DNA of 64,000 bases. Origin: Ectocarpus siliculosus (lineage: Eukaryota > Sar > Phaeophyceae > Ectocarpales > Ectocarpaceae). The position numbers were made by a program, and so were the translations under genes. Location: contig FN648689.1 in assembly GCA_000310025.1 (NCBI GenBank), positions 1-64,000 of the forward strand, given 5' to 3'. Positions 11,736 to 25,112 of this stretch are shown piece after piece; within the stretch, counting starts at the first letter, position 1, and the number at the start of each line of letters is the position of its first letter. The notes under the pieces were generated by a model. The model searched no databases and was not told the origin of the DNA. It saw only the letters and a list, made by a program, of their open reading frames with translations.

Positions 11736-14700
11736 TCACGAAGACGACCCATATCACTGATGGTACAGCTGTTAGCCGCAGAGCACCACTGAAGCCAACA
11801 TGGTCGAAACATCCCACAATAAATCAATACGAAAGACGCCGCGTCACAACACTAAAAAATCGTTTGAAATGAGTTGCTCGGTACAAAGCATTGAAGCTGA
11901 AGACCAAAATATGCAGTCCCGTCCAACTATATGAGGGAGTACAAATACCTCAATTGACAGCCCAGGCCGGTTACCGTCGAAACATGTGAAAAACGCGAGC
12001 CGAGTGCCATGGAAAACATGAAGTTGCCATCAAGAAGAAGGAACTTACGGATCTGGGTATTGCGGGACGAAAGTGCACAACAAAGGAACTATCGATCGAG
12101 CAGCGTTCGCGACAAGCTCGAGCCGGGCCACAAATCGTTCCAGCTGCAAAGCTATCACGCTGGATTACGAGCCTGCAACTGGCGCCGCCCACCAAATCAC
12201 CAACGCCGCACATCCGACTGAACGCGAGAATAAAAGAAGAATGGAAAGGCTCGAATTCAATCCGAGCGAGTGAGAACAAGAACAAAGCGAACACGACTTC
12301 TGCACCAATACAGCTCGTTCTTTGCTCACCAGGCCTTGCGGAACCCGAACGGACGTCTCCCTGCATGACGTTCTGTGTTCCACTCGTACGCAGACCTTTC
12401 CGAAGGGAGGCAACAAGAGAGGAGGGGAGCACGCATGTCGGAGGTTTAGCACACTTGCCGGTGAGACTTGATGGAATGGTCGCGACAGGTCCAAAGGAAG
12501 GCGTAGACCGAACGAACACACCGCCATCATGCATCAACAAGAGAGCAAATAACAGCACCTTATGAGTGTCAAAAGCTGAACGTACGAACTTTGACCGGAG
12601 CTGGCCTGAAATAACCCAGAAATACAACCTGGTTGATGCTACTCCAAGCTTGTCCAAGACAGGGGCAGGTGTTCTGCCCATGCTTGAACCGTAGGCATCA
12701 CAAACGTGGAACACAACAGGAGGCAAGGGGATTTTGCCTGGAAAGCACTACCGACCCATCTACGCGCGAATGGTGCAGCATTATTAGCCATCCTCTCGAG
12801 AAACTGTGTGAAGTCGAGCATAGGCCACGATTATTTTCATCACTCCTGGAGACTCTCATCATTCGCAGTAAAGCCACAACACCAGCCACTCGTGGGAGGC
12901 AATGCCACTGAATGTCTTCCGCTATATGGCAGGAAGACATTTTGGGCTACAGTATCGATTTCCCTGGTATTTACGGCAAGCACATGCCTACTGGTGGTGT
13001 TGTTAGTGGAAACGTAGAGAGAAAAAAAAAGTCAACGGGAAACGTTCAACGCTTCTTTTGTGAAACTACGTGTACTGCTTGGTGTTCATCGAGGACTATA
13101 ACTGACAAGCAAATACCCGCAGTGAATGCACATCAGAGGTCAGGGAGAACATCGAAGGCTTGCTGCCACACTGAATTAGTGAAAATACTCTCCTCTTGAC
13201 AGAAGCAGTCCTAGTACGTCCATTGCTACAGCAGCAGCAGGGAACAAAGTCGAAGCGTTGGTCTTCTCGATGCAGTCAGTTGCCACATTGGACTCAAAAC
13301 ACGATAGGTGTTTTGTCTTTCGACAGACGGTAATAGGGCGGGGGACGAGGGAAGCAAACAAACGGCGCCACCTCAAGCAAACGTAACATGAGAAAAGAGG
13401 ACGAGATGAGAATCGAGCGGTCCATTTTGGAGACAGCATGAGCGTCTTTCTTTCACTGTAGGTGTCATGGAGGTTGCCTGAAAATGCTAGACCATTCTTG
13501 CCACCACATCATCAACATCGACATGCCTTTAGAATGGGCAGCACGGCCTACGGGTTAAGGCCAGCTCCAACGCTTCGCGACACAACTCCGTGCGTACGTT
13601 GAGGTGGGATAGTAGTGTCATTCTGGTCAAGTTGATTTTCATGTGACGAATTCCGTGTTTTCGACAGGCCAGAAGCCTCATGAAACTTGAAGAAGCCCGC
13701 CCACCTCGCCCACCTCAATATCCATCCCCACAAAGCTGTAGCGCTGCACTGAAATCGAACCCTAGTCTATGGAGTCAGAACTATCGAGGGATTCTGAGAA
13801 CCTGAACCACTATCCAGGCATTGTCAATAGCGCTGGTGGCCGAAATAGTGCCGGTCTACATAACTGCACTACCTGCTGTAGATGGTGAAGAAGATCATTT
13901 GGAAAGTCACGAACCGGTAATCTCAAAGGCTACTCTTGGCTACTGACATTGCTTCACCAATGACCCCAGCTGTTGTGCACCAGCGACCTCAGCTATTGTA
14001 CACCAGCGATCCCAGCTGACAAAATATGCGTGATGGATTCGTATTGGTTACTACGGTTACTACAGAATTTGAGAAGTCAAGATTGCAGGCGGTTCCTACT
14101 TCAGAGGAATTCTGCCAACTCCACCGCGTCTTTAAAGCGGGGTCGACTACAAAACAAGTACTCTTTTCATTTTGTCTGCAGGGTGGGTATCTTGCAATCG
14201 GTCCGCCTTTTGTGGTCACCGCCCTGCCACGGCCGAAATGGTCCTCCTCGTACAAGGAGCACAGTGCTTACGGGTGTCGCCTCCGTTTTTACGTACACTC
14301 CTTGGAAACAGCTGCCTATAAAAATGACAAACTTGGAGGGGTGCCAACGACTTGGCCGAACGCAATGGTTGACGGGAATTTCCTGAGGAAACCTCCTGGA
14401 AACCCACAGTTGCAGTATATAGCCCGAGAATCAGCTGGTGGGTGGGCGGGGAGAAGTAGGAGAGATACCCCCCGATGGTCGAACGCTCTCTTCGAAGCTA
14501 CTGGTTTGCTGGTTCGCAGCCGGCCCGCTGTGCATATTTTTCCGCCGCTCCAAAGCTAGGGTATTGCCCTATCCCTCACCCCAACCCAACCGCTCCGACC
14601 CAAAACTACGGCATTGGAAAGTGTTGTTACAGTAGGTCACTATACCAAGCAAGCCTAGGCCGCGGCATGCCGCGGCGCCAGGGTGCTGCGTACTGCTACC

Positions 14701-16143
14701 ACTAGGTTCCTGTACGTCGAAAAGCTAGGTTGCTGTACCGGTACATAACGTTCTAGGTTGCTGCTGTACCGTTTAAGCTAAGCCGCGGCGCAAAAAGGGG
14801 TCAGGGCTAGGCTGCTCTAGCACCGTTAGGGCTAGTTGCTGCGCACCGTTAGCGCCAGGGTTGCTGCATGGTTAAAGGCTAGGTTGCCGTGTAGGGCTGC
14901 ACCAACCCAAGGAATGTTCCCAGAAATAGTATTCCGACATGGAGACCATCATATTCGACCAAGTCGGTAGCACTACAACCGCAAACTTGTGACTTCAGAG
15001 GAGTTCTGCAAACACGGTAACATGGATCTCCACGTGGGGGGCGTCGGGGGATTCGGGCGCACGCGCCTTCAGCAAGACTTGGTGCCAAAACGATCACAAC
15101 CTACAACCATGCGATAGCAGTGCTAGCTAGCAACACCTTTTTCACAGGACTGCGGCAGCAGGCGGGCAGGCGACACACGAACAGAGCTAAACGGCACAGA
15201 CCACCACGTGAAACTTGTGTCGTGTGGGGTACCTATGTATGTATCACGACGGCTGTAGAACCGCAGCCACGCTACATACAGGCAGACCTCACCACCCTTC
15301 GTCTTCCACCTGCCTCGTTCCAGTTCTCGCGCCTCTCGCTTGACAACCCCTCGTCTTGCACACCGAGAGTTGGAGCAGTGACAGGTTGTCAACGTAAAGA
15401 GGACCGCAAACCGCTCAAGGTGGGTGGGGTAGACCAGTTCGTGGGGGTGAACCGGTGACGTCAGGCGTTACCTGCCGTGCCACGTATTGCGAACTTCGTG
15501 GTTGTGTGTTGTGGGTTGGTCCTACGGCGCGTTTTTGGGTAATAAGGGGTAATTTGATTGTATTCCACCTCCCGATCTAGACTAGCAGGCGAGCCGGTGG
15601 ACCAGCTTGGTCTCTACAGCAGCGGATGAAATCGGCTACTGGATAAAACTTGTTTCCCTTGGTTTCCTAGAAAGCTATTGGTAGTCTATACTGCTGGTAC
15701 GCCGTGGACTTGGGGTGGATGAGCCGGTGGTATGTACAGCAGTGCAGCGGCAACTGGGAAACTGACAAACCACCAATTGGGGCCTTCGGCAGCGAAAACG
15801 ACCACGGGTGAACGCTTATGACAACATTGAGGAGGCCAAGCCAATCAATCGTGACTACATCTGTAAACAAACAGGGCTCATCATTGCAGCCTGATATACA
15901 GAACCGCGTCCGCAGGCGGTATTGTAGACGGTAGACGGTAGACGGATACGGACGACGGATACACTGCTGTAGTACCGAATGCGGTGAGACTTGTACACAC
16001 ACCCGACTTGCTGGGGGGCTGTCACACAGAAAACAGTACTACCACGCGCTAAATAGTGGTAAGCCTCACCTCTCGCTCGTTTCTACCTGCCCTCTCCCCG
16101 TCCTTTACTCCCCCCCTTGCTCGGTTGTTGCAAGGGTAGCGAC
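11736..16143. other. No supportable gene; short repeats only
   Basis: A 251-codon minus ORF at 11971-12726 has no ATG start at its 5' end and no recognisable domain. A 23-bp unit (CCAGCTGTTGTGCACCAGC type) occurs two to three times at about 13961-14020. GTAGACG is repeated near 15925. See also the separate entry for 14640-14900. Confidence 0.4.
14640..14900. repeat. Degenerate short repeat, GCTAGGTTGCTG-ACCGTTA type
   Basis: Roughly seven imperfect occurrences of a unit like GCTAGGTTGCTGTACCGTTA follow one another (for example near 14730, 14755, 14805, 14835, 14860 and 14885), together with CCGCGGC palindromes. No coding potential. Confidence 0.6.
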
Positions 16144-16198
16144 TATGGAAGATGACAATATTATTGCGAATCTTCGCTATATATTGTCATCTTCCATA
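16144..16198. repeat. Perfect 18-bp inverted repeat (hairpin)
   Basis: TATGGAAGATGACAATAT (16144-16161) is exactly complementary to 16181-16198. Inside the 19-base loop a further GCGAA/TTCGC pairing is possible. An RNA hairpin precursor or a very short foldback element are both possible. Confidence 0.9.
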
Positions 16199-16239
16199 CA
16201 AGCGAGAAGTGTGATATGCACTGGCACACAGAGCCGTCC

Positions 16240-16300
16240 ATCCGCACCCCCCCCTTCGGTCGAGCGGTTTGCAGTCCCCCCACATGCGGCGCGCAAAGGG
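16240..16300. repeat. Dispersed repeat, second copy at 35031-35100
   Basis: Shares TCCGCAC, a C-run, CCTTC, then GAGCGGTTTGC(A/G)GTCCCCC and GCGGCGCG with 35031-35100 in the same order and orientation. Confidence 0.65.
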
Positions 16301-17829
16301 CGTTGCCAGAGCAGCCGGGCGAGGGGGAGAGGAAAGGACGGGGAGACGGCCGGTGAAAAGTCGAGGAGAGGTGAGGCCTACCTCTAACGTTATGCCGTGC
16401 TTTACACTGGTGCTAATTTGTATCTGTCTGTAAGGCCCACGGGACAAGTTGCACGTGGTGGTCTCCGCGTGCCGATGCGGTGCTGAATACAGGTACATCA
16501 GGTTGTGGTAAACATTGTTGTAGCCGAAAGCGTGAACTTGTACAGGTCTTTATGGCTGCCAACGAAGGCCCCAGGTTGTTCGCCAGTTTTTCCAGACCAA
16601 CCGGGAGCAGCTGTACGAGTTTTGAAATCAGCCGTCATGGTGGAGGAAGGAAAAGCATTGGCGTTGACTCGACAGATCACCAACTGACGGTTGGTTCCTT
16701 TCGAATTTCGAACCACCACAGACGTCAACAGCGGCTGCGCCGTAGAATCGGGAGGGATACACACACCTGCTACCTGCTCTGTGCTGAGGAGAAGCACATC
16801 ATCAGCACACAACAAGCAAATATTTAGGCAACGGCCCGTCTTGTGTACTTTGAGAGGATGCAGCAGCAGCGATACCATGATCTACTGCTGTGTTGGGTGT
16901 TGGCTGTGCCGTTTTTTCGGTTGAGAAAGGGTGTCTGTCCTCTTTGCCTCCTTCTCCACCCAAATGCTTTCCACACAATCCTGGCTCATGGATATGGTGT
17001 CGATTGGTAGATAGTGTATGCAAGATGCCCAGCACAGAGTTGACACACACGTGCAACATCTGATCTGTATCATCACCATATACATACTCCTCCTACAGTA
17101 CAAGCGTGCAATTGGTGCCACGCGCGCGCAACACCTTGCACAACGACCTCAAACACAAATCCCAGGCGATTCCGGAGTACAGCAGTATCTGGGATTGGAA
17201 ATCCCAGTTTTTCGGCAAATAATAGTGGGAAGTACTGGAGATCAGTTATTATCTTGCCTGAAAATGTACAATGTTCCTGCAGAGTACTATATGTAGTGCG
17301 TGTGGAGTTCTGGGAGGCGGCGGTGATTCAGAGAGAGGGGGGTAGTCATCATCGCCTGGCTCCAAACCAACATGAATGCGCAGACTCAACTCGTTCGTGT
17401 AAGGGTTAAGGAATAACAAGTACACACACAGAAAGACTACCCATTCGAGATATACCCACAGTCGAACGGGATGTGGTGGGGTCTTTTCATTGAGTGGAGG
17501 AAAACCGGCTGGGTATTGGACTTATTTCGAGTCTTTTTTAGTCTATACACCGATGATTTATATCAGTGATGCCAGCTGGTGCTAAGTACAAAAACATCTG
17601 TATAGGTAACTTACATTTTACAATACATCCCCTGTAGTTCTCTACTGGGTCAACGACAAGCGTGTAATGGGTGACCAGACTATCAGGGAAGGTGCAGGCG
17701 GCACACTACTTTTTAACCTTGGACACTAGCGTAGAGAGGTGTAAACAGTAGCTGCGTCGTCGATTGTAGTGCGTAGGAACGTGTCTGTGTGCCTCTCTCC
17801 TGTCTCCTCGCGGAGACCCTTCTTTATGG

Positions 17830-17915
17830 AAACAGAATCTTGCAAATATATCTTGGCATTTTGACCCCAAGATTTGCTCACAATATATCTACACCAAGAT
17901 TTGCAGTATCGCGAT
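17830..17915. repeat. CAAGATTT / ATATATCTTGG motif cluster, first block
   Basis: Contains AATCTTGC, ATATATCTTGG, CCAAGATTTGC twice, and GCGATTTATGGG. The same words recur densely at 18660-18865. Confidence 0.55.
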
Positions 17916-18659
17916 TTATGGGGAGAATATGTTGAATGTTGAAAAAGCGGAGAGTTGTTCCTCTCTTCTGCTTGAAGTTGATAAAGGCACAACGGCCACA
18001 TGGTCCACAGAAAATGCCAAGGTGTGGCGAAAAGTGACCATGACGCAGTTGTAGAAGGAGCGTCCCTCCCCCAGCTGTATTGCCTCAACACTGTGGGTGG
18101 ATACTAGCGATGGGCGCCTACCTAGGGTGCAAAATAGAAGCCGTTGCCCACGAGCTCATGTCAAGCGGAGAAACAAAATTGTTCCATTACTGTCCAACTG
18201 ACAAGAAAGTGCATCAACCCGAAGCCGATGACACACATGCACGTATCTCACTATGTACCAGGCGTATATCGAGGTCAAACCTCCGGCGCTGTCATCTGCA
18301 CTCACGGATCTGGCTCGGGTGCAAAGGGATTGGGTGTGGGGTTATTCAATGAAGAGATAGAAGCGTCGAACACGACAGAGGTGTGTTGGCAAAACGTTCC
18401 TCCTCCTCTATTTTTCTACTTCAAAATAAAGTACTCTTTGAACGGTCCCTCGACAGACTGGTGATGACGCACGTGGAACGAGCCAGGGCAAATACGATTT
18501 TTTTTCGCGCGCCTTGGTCGTTTTCGTTAGCTGTCGGCGCAACGGGCGCCGCCCAGTGACGCCAGGGTGCGTTAGAGACCCTTGCGAGTGTGCCAGGTGC
18601 AGATTTCATGGCGTTATGGACGATTAGGTTGACTGACCTTCGGTGATCGCGTCGCACCC

Positions 18660-18865
18660 AGGCAAGATTTGTTTCGCCGCCTCAAGATTTGTCGGAAGGC
18701 TCGTTTCGACAGATCTTGGAGATTTGTTCGAAAGGGCAGATTTCGGGCCTCGAGAAATCTTGGCCAAGATATATCGGAAGATTTCGCTCCCATAAATCGT
18801 GAAACTGGCAGATCTTGGCCAAGATCAAGATTTATCGACAAGATTTTGTTCCCATAAATCGGGGT
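18660..18865. repeat. CAAGATTT motif cluster with ATCTTGGCCAAGAT palindromes
   Basis: About ten variants of CAAGATTT or its complement occur within 200 bp. The 14-bp palindrome ATCTTGGCCAAGAT occurs at 18757-18770 and 18812-18825, and TCCCATAAATC occurs twice. Outside this cluster, 18870-24290 shows no recognisable gene; long ORFs there (for example 20484-21158) lack domains. Confidence 0.65.
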
Positions 18866-21800
18866 CTGATGGCCTGTGTTAACAATATTTACGTTGCACA
18901 ACGTTGCACCTGAATTGAGCACCCTGTTTCGATGGACCTAATTGGGTTTTTGGCCGAAAAGGTGTTGCGTCGGTTAACGTAATGTTTATTTTTGCCGCAC
19001 CCAATGCCCATCGTGAATCAGAAACACCGAACTGCGGCGAAATCGCTGCCGCGAGGTGACGTGGTGACCAACCAGGTAGAGCGATGGACCATGTGCACCA
19101 CACGGGAGCTGAATAAACAGTTAAGCACACACACAAAGCTGCGCATCAGCAGGCGGTGCCAGTGGTCCAAGCCTAATCCTCAAGCATGCTTTACAACTGT
19201 TGTTCCGACTGTCTAGCTAAACGCACAATCGGCCATTGGCTTTTGACAGTGCACATGCTGGAAGCAACCTCCACAGCAACCCACCCAGCGCGGAACGTTG
19301 GCATGCTCACAGAATCATTGCCATACAGATATTTGCCAGCAGTGGGCGATGCGTATGGGTGCCGGCGAGCGTGCCACATGCGGTGCAGTCAGGGGTAGGG
19401 CCGTGCCAATCAGAAGCCAATTTCTTCGTTTTAAAACCCGGAACGGTGAAAAGAACGCCGGCCTTTTCTTCGCTTGTTCTATTCGTGGTGTCATCGCAAA
19501 AAGTGCGGTTCATTTGCTGAACACACGCTTTGCTCGGCACACAACAGGTTGACTTGGTTTTGCTCGCCATAGAGAAGCGGTAAAAGCGCACAGAGCAGCA
19601 CCCGACACAAAAGACAGCACACTCAGGAGTATCCCGTCCGCCTGGCCTGCTGTTTTCAGTATTGAGCAGCAACACGCGCAGGGCAGAGTGTCGCAACCTG
19701 GGTGTTTCGTGCGATTTCTTCAGTTTGCCGGCTCATTTTCACGGTTGCGACTCCCTCCTTCGGCCACCACCTGCCCAAAGATAGACGAGCTCAACAATCA
19801 TAGGGGGGCAACGGCACTGACGGCCAGCATCGTATACATGACCAATCCAAACGGTTTAGCGTGTCGGAAGCCCTGTTGCTCTACTACTGCGTGATGCCAT
19901 CTCGCCCCATTTTTCCCAGCGGCATTTTGGCGGGGTGGCACACATTTCTCACATACCTGCTTGAGCAGCACCCAAGCCCCCAATACCCACGCAGCAGCAC
20001 GGTGCCGGGAGTAAGTATCGTATAGAAGGCCAAACCGAAGGAATCAGCGCGTTGGAGGTCTTGGCGCTGCTGCTGTACCCGTTCTACTGTTTCTGTGTTT
20101 GCTATGTGTGATTGAAAAAATTCTCCAGCACCAACAGCAGTTGAAGACGAGAGCACCACGCAATGTCTCGTTTTGAACCAAGAACGGACTATACGAGGCT
20201 TCCGCCGCTTGTCCATCTCCACAATAGACCTGGACGTGAGTCTGGCAGGTCTTGCTAGCGTTCTAAGTGATGTAACAACGCCCGCGGTGCGCTTGCCCGA
20301 CCCTTCTGTAGTTTTCCCTGATCGGGGAAAAGAGCAAGGGGGAAAAAAACCCGGCGTGCTCCTTCCCCCGATCGGGTTCCAGAAGCGGGAAATTTTCCGG
20401 GAAATCTGCACGCAAGAAAATGTTCGAGGTGCAAAAGGGGAATCAACGGAAATCAGCAACACAATTTCAGTTCATGATTCGGGGTGCAAAAGGGGCGCAG
20501 TCTAGCTCGGGTACTTCGATTCACCAATAATCAATTCAATTTGCCATTGTTTTTTTGCTGTACCCAATGTCGAAGTCCCGCTCTTCCGGGCCGCGAAAGC
20601 CTCATCGTGTTTTTCCCTGTTGACCAATCACCGTGTTTGGCCCCCGGTACCCCGCAAGCTTGTTTTTTTGCAGGGCCTCTATATAGGTGGAAAAAATATA
20701 GGTCAAAGCAGGTCCTGATGATGAAAACATTGAACAAACGGTGCTTCGGAGTACCGCAAACCAACACCCAACCAAGGCGAGATGCAAACACATCTTCTGG
20801 TCCACAACAACAGGTGTTTGCGGTCACCTCGGCTTCTCGTGTATCGATCGGGTGTGTACGCCCATGTCTTGGTGCCGTCAGTAGTAGTCCAGGGTGTTGC
20901 CCGGCGCTGTCCTCATCGCCGCTCGCTATGCCTCTCGCCTGCATAGCATCACCACAACAGAACCGACAGACCCACAACAACCATACGGTTCTCTCCTCTG
21001 GGCTTCGGCCGTTAGATAACAGCAGTAGTATAGGTCATACCCTCCCGTCTCTCTCCTCCCTGGTGTGTGTCTCCGTTCTTCCCCGTAGTCCCTCGTTCGT
21101 GTCTCGGGTGGTCTTGCGTAGCTTCACCAGCAGCAAGTTAGCAGCGAGGAGAACCTAGGCGGTTCCAAACGAATGACACCTCCTCGCCTCTCGAGGGGAC
21201 ATCCCAATCCGACATATGTTCGGCACACATGCATTAGTATGCATAACGCGACGCACTGAGCACGGATTGAGCCAAAAGTAGTTGTTTTCTATTCTACACG
21301 TTGTTGGGTGAGGTTTTCCATCGCCTTGCTGAACGCAATTAGGTCGATCGTATGTGGTACGATATTGGCACCGATAGACCTGGACAGTACCCCGGAACCA
21401 ACCAGCAACATCCAAAAATGGGCCCAACGACCAGCCCCGACCAGCCCCTTTTCTTGAAGTTTGCTTGAAGCCGTGGCCAAGTTTGTATGTACTCTGATCC
21501 AGACCGGAACTCGGGCGCAAGGAACAATAGCTCCAGAGTGTCTGAGATCATTATCTGTGAATTTCCGGGATGACATTTTTTTTGCGTACTCTAGAACGCC
21601 GACAACTTGCTTTTTGGGTGTTTTTGCCCATTGCTCGGTTTTTCTCCCCTGGACTCTACAATCTGATCTGACAATTTCCGGCATTGGAAGTTCTGCGAAA
21701 CCATCCCAACGAACCGAATCCGGGGCTGTTGAGGGGCCCTTGTGCCCTGTAGGTGATCTCAACTCGAAAGGGTGATCACCAGAAAATATCACGGCCGAAA

Positions 21801-24290
21801 AGGCTACACCGCAGCATTTTTGAGGGTTCGGTGGTTTACGGCTCCTTGTTGGAGGGCGCCGCAGGCACGATTGGACGTGTGCACGAAGGTGGTGGAGGAC
21901 GACGATTCACCCTGCCATTAAGCTGCTGCAGAGTGTGAAGGCCATGGACATAGATTGACAGAGCAGCCGCGCCGAAGCGATTTCGATGTCCATTGCTTGT
22001 GAACCGGGCACGTGACACACCGAGCAACTCTACACTTTGGAGCTTTGTTTCACTCGTGTTCCGCCATCCACAAGCTGCCACAGGCGATCCTGAGCGCAGG
22101 TGCCGCTAGCCCCCCTCACGCTGGTTCTCGGAAGCTCTCAACTTTGCTCGTCCGTGATGAATTTGTGGCAGCACCTGGTTTTGGTCTGCCTTGGCGAAAA
22201 AACTGGCTCCTGCCTCCAGCCTCTCCTTGAAACCAATTCATCGAGGGCGAACAAAGTAAAGTGCTTCGGAGAACAAATGTGTGCAGGTCTTAGGAACGTA
22301 CGCTCGAGATCACTCGACGGCTTGTGGGGGCGGCCGAATGGTCAGACCGATGCCAATAACGACCTCTTGACACCAATTGGGTTCGGTCTATTTTCCTCCG
22401 CTATCATTAGACTCCTGCACCATGTTAGTAGGCATTGTCTGGCGCCTTGAGGCGACGGCTTGGACAGAATACATGCACCCAGCTTGGACAAACATGTGGT
22501 ATCACCGAGGTGCGCACTTTCGTTGTGTAAATGCTGGGGGCTATGTCACACGGGGTTGTTTCCGTCCAGCTTGTGTCAAGATGCCAGCATCTAGCTTGTG
22601 AAACTCAAAGGCCCCTCTCTCGTATTTCTTCCCGCTGGGAAAGGTCTGACCACGAGTGACAAAGACAACGTTATGGACGGAGACATCGGCTCGGGTTCGG
22701 CAAAGCCTGGTAAGTAGAGAGCGATGTACATTGGTGCAGAACTATTGCAATGTATCAGTTGTCTACTTCGCTCAAAAAGGAGCGTCACAAATAAAACTTG
22801 TGTGCTTCTGATTTGGCTATGCAGTGACACCCGTTTTAGGCGCACGTTTGCAACGTGGTTCGTGTTTTGAAGCGTCGTTGTTCGCATGAATATGTGTGTA
22901 GAAGACCATGATTAGCTATGTTGTAGTCTTCGGTGTTGCTCTACGGCTGACAACTCTTTGGCCGTTAACGTGGGGTGTTGTGGTGCATGGAAGATGAAAG
23001 ACCCTGTCAACATCTATCTCGAGGCAACGATGTTAACTTCATGCAGTTTTGGAGGGCATCAAACCATGAAATGTTTTTGTCAGAAAAAATCAGATTTCCA
23101 CTTCGGACACGCGCGAGAGGTGTGTGATGACTGACTTTTAACGTGACGAAGGGTATCCTTGGGACCATCATGAAGAAGGTATGAAGCTTAACGCTTTCGA
23201 CAGAGATCGCCGCATTCGCAAGTCGGGAGCAGGGTTCATGTCTACCTTGATCCCAGGGTGCGACAGATCAGCAATCAGCACTATCTTTTACAACACAGGC
23301 ACATTGACGATTCCTCAAATGGAATGGTGTTCAACAGTGTCGAGCGGCGACGCGACAAAGATAGCTGAGCTCGGGCTGGTATCGTCCGGTTCAAACCCCG
23401 AGCGGGCTGTGTCGATTCCAAATATTCCTTCGTTTCCGGTCCTCGGGTGACCATTAATTAAAGTCCTTCACCAAATCAAAATGAGCTCCACAAACGAGCG
23501 GTCGACTGAGTCCACTGGCAGCAATTTTATTACCCTTGACCATAGTTTTCCTACATGGCGGACTTTGCTGGAGTAGACGGCGGAAGATTCTTCACGCAAA
23601 AAATGAAACATGTTGTTCCAGGACAATGTTTGCCATGATGGAGAGTCACCCCCAGAAAGAGATGTTCCTTTGAAGACCGGTGCATCCGCTCACATCCGAG
23701 CGAGTTTCGGAATTGAAGGTGTTTTTCTCAAGTTTTCACGTTATTTCTCGTGATCCTCGCTTCGTTTAGTGTGCTTTGCTCCAGCAGCTGTGAGTGATCA
23801 TCAATGCATGAACGCGGTTTCTCGGAGGTGAACAGTCTCCTCTCACGGCTTGTTCCAAATAGGTATGGTCTATCGCCCACTTGAAGTTTCTGTCTCGAGC
23901 TATTTTTGTCCCTGGACAGTCGGGTAGTTCACCTACGGCACCCCACAAGTCGAAATCCTTTGAGGGGGTTCGTTCGTATCCAGTGTTTTAAGAATTCCAT
24001 TTACACGGTTCGTGCCCGAGCTCGATCATGGCGTCCCTCTCACTGTTTTATCCGCATGATACTTTTAAGGGTATGATTGGTCGACTGTTAGCCCTGCGCC
24101 TGACCCTGTTTTTAAGCAGAATTTATGTCACACGGAGGTTCTTTCGAGCAACCTATATTTCGAAAAAAAAAGTAGTGGTCAATCAATCCCCGCATTTTTG
24201 GCAGCCACGTCAGTTTGACAGGCGAAAAGACCGAACATTTGGCCATGGTGTGCCTTGTTTTTTTTTGTTGGCAACGAAATGGGATTGTTG

Positions 24291-25112
24291 CAGTTTCCCC
24301 CATTACCACCCGGCTGTGGGGCCGCACGGACATTGCGCAGAGAGCAGGACAGTCACCGTTACTCATGCCGCAGAAACGGTCGCAAAGCTGAAGTAGCGAC
24401 GGCGGCAAAGCCGTTGCGCCCGGGTACAAATCTGGGAGATGAGCGGAAAAAAATATACCGTTGAGGAGAAGAGCAGGTCTGTTTTTTTCCAACATTACAC
24501 AGCAAAGAACTGAAGCCGCCGCCCCCCGTCCCGCCCTTCTACGGGGTTGAAGAGACATTGCAAAGAAAGCAGGGCAACCACTGCTACCAATGGCGCAGAA
24601 ACAGTAGCAAGAGCTGCAGCTACGCAAGCTGCAGCGGAGCTGAAAGTAGAAGTTGAATGATTTAAAAAATCAGTTCGACAACGCCACACACACGCACGGC
24701 AGAGGCAGCAATCTCATCCAAATAAAAAAAACACGCGAACGGATTTATAACAGCCACCCCCGTTACCACCCGTCTATAGGGCTCAGCAGACATTGTAAGG
24801 AAAGGGAAGACACCACAGCTACTCATGGTGCAGGAACGGTAGCAAGAGCTGCAGTAGCGCCGGTGGCAGGGGCGTTGCGCCTGTGCTCCAATTTCAGAGA
24901 TGACGAGCGGAAAAAGAAACACCGACGACAAAGAGCAGCTGGTCTGATTTTTGCATGATGACACACAAAGGAACTGAAGCCCCCGCCGCCCTTCCCACCC
25001 CTTCAAGGAGTTAAAGAGACACTGCGAGGAAAGCAGGGAAACCACTGCTCCTCATGGCTCAGCAACGGCAGCACGAGCTGCGGTATAGCACCGGTAGTGC
25101 AGTCAAGATGTG
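24291..25112. repeat. Tandem repeat, about 230-bp monomers in a 460-bp dimeric order
   Basis: Four monomers start near 24291, 24511, 24751 and 24974. Monomers 1 and 3 share a C-rich start, GACATTG, then GTTGCGCC and a GAGATGA(C)GAGCGGAAAAA end. Monomers 2 and 4 share CTGAAGCC, GTTGAAGAGACATTGC-like text and GAAAGCAGGG. All four share ACTCATGGTGCAG-like and AGCAAGAGCTGCAG-like text. The minus-strand reading repeats words such as CSSCYR and MSxxPxRRVV, so an eroded coding repeat is possible. Confidence 0.75.

Noticed and set aside
11971-12726. 251-codon minus-strand ORF
   Set aside because: No ATG at the 5' end, no recognisable domain, and uneven composition; not enough to call a gene.
20484-21158. 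224-codon plus-strand ORF
   Set aside because: Ser/Pro-rich, no domain, no splice context and no relation to neighbours.
23340-23415. A-box and B-box words near 23365 and 23390
   Set aside because: Spacing between them is far too short for a tRNA or tRNA-derived promoter.
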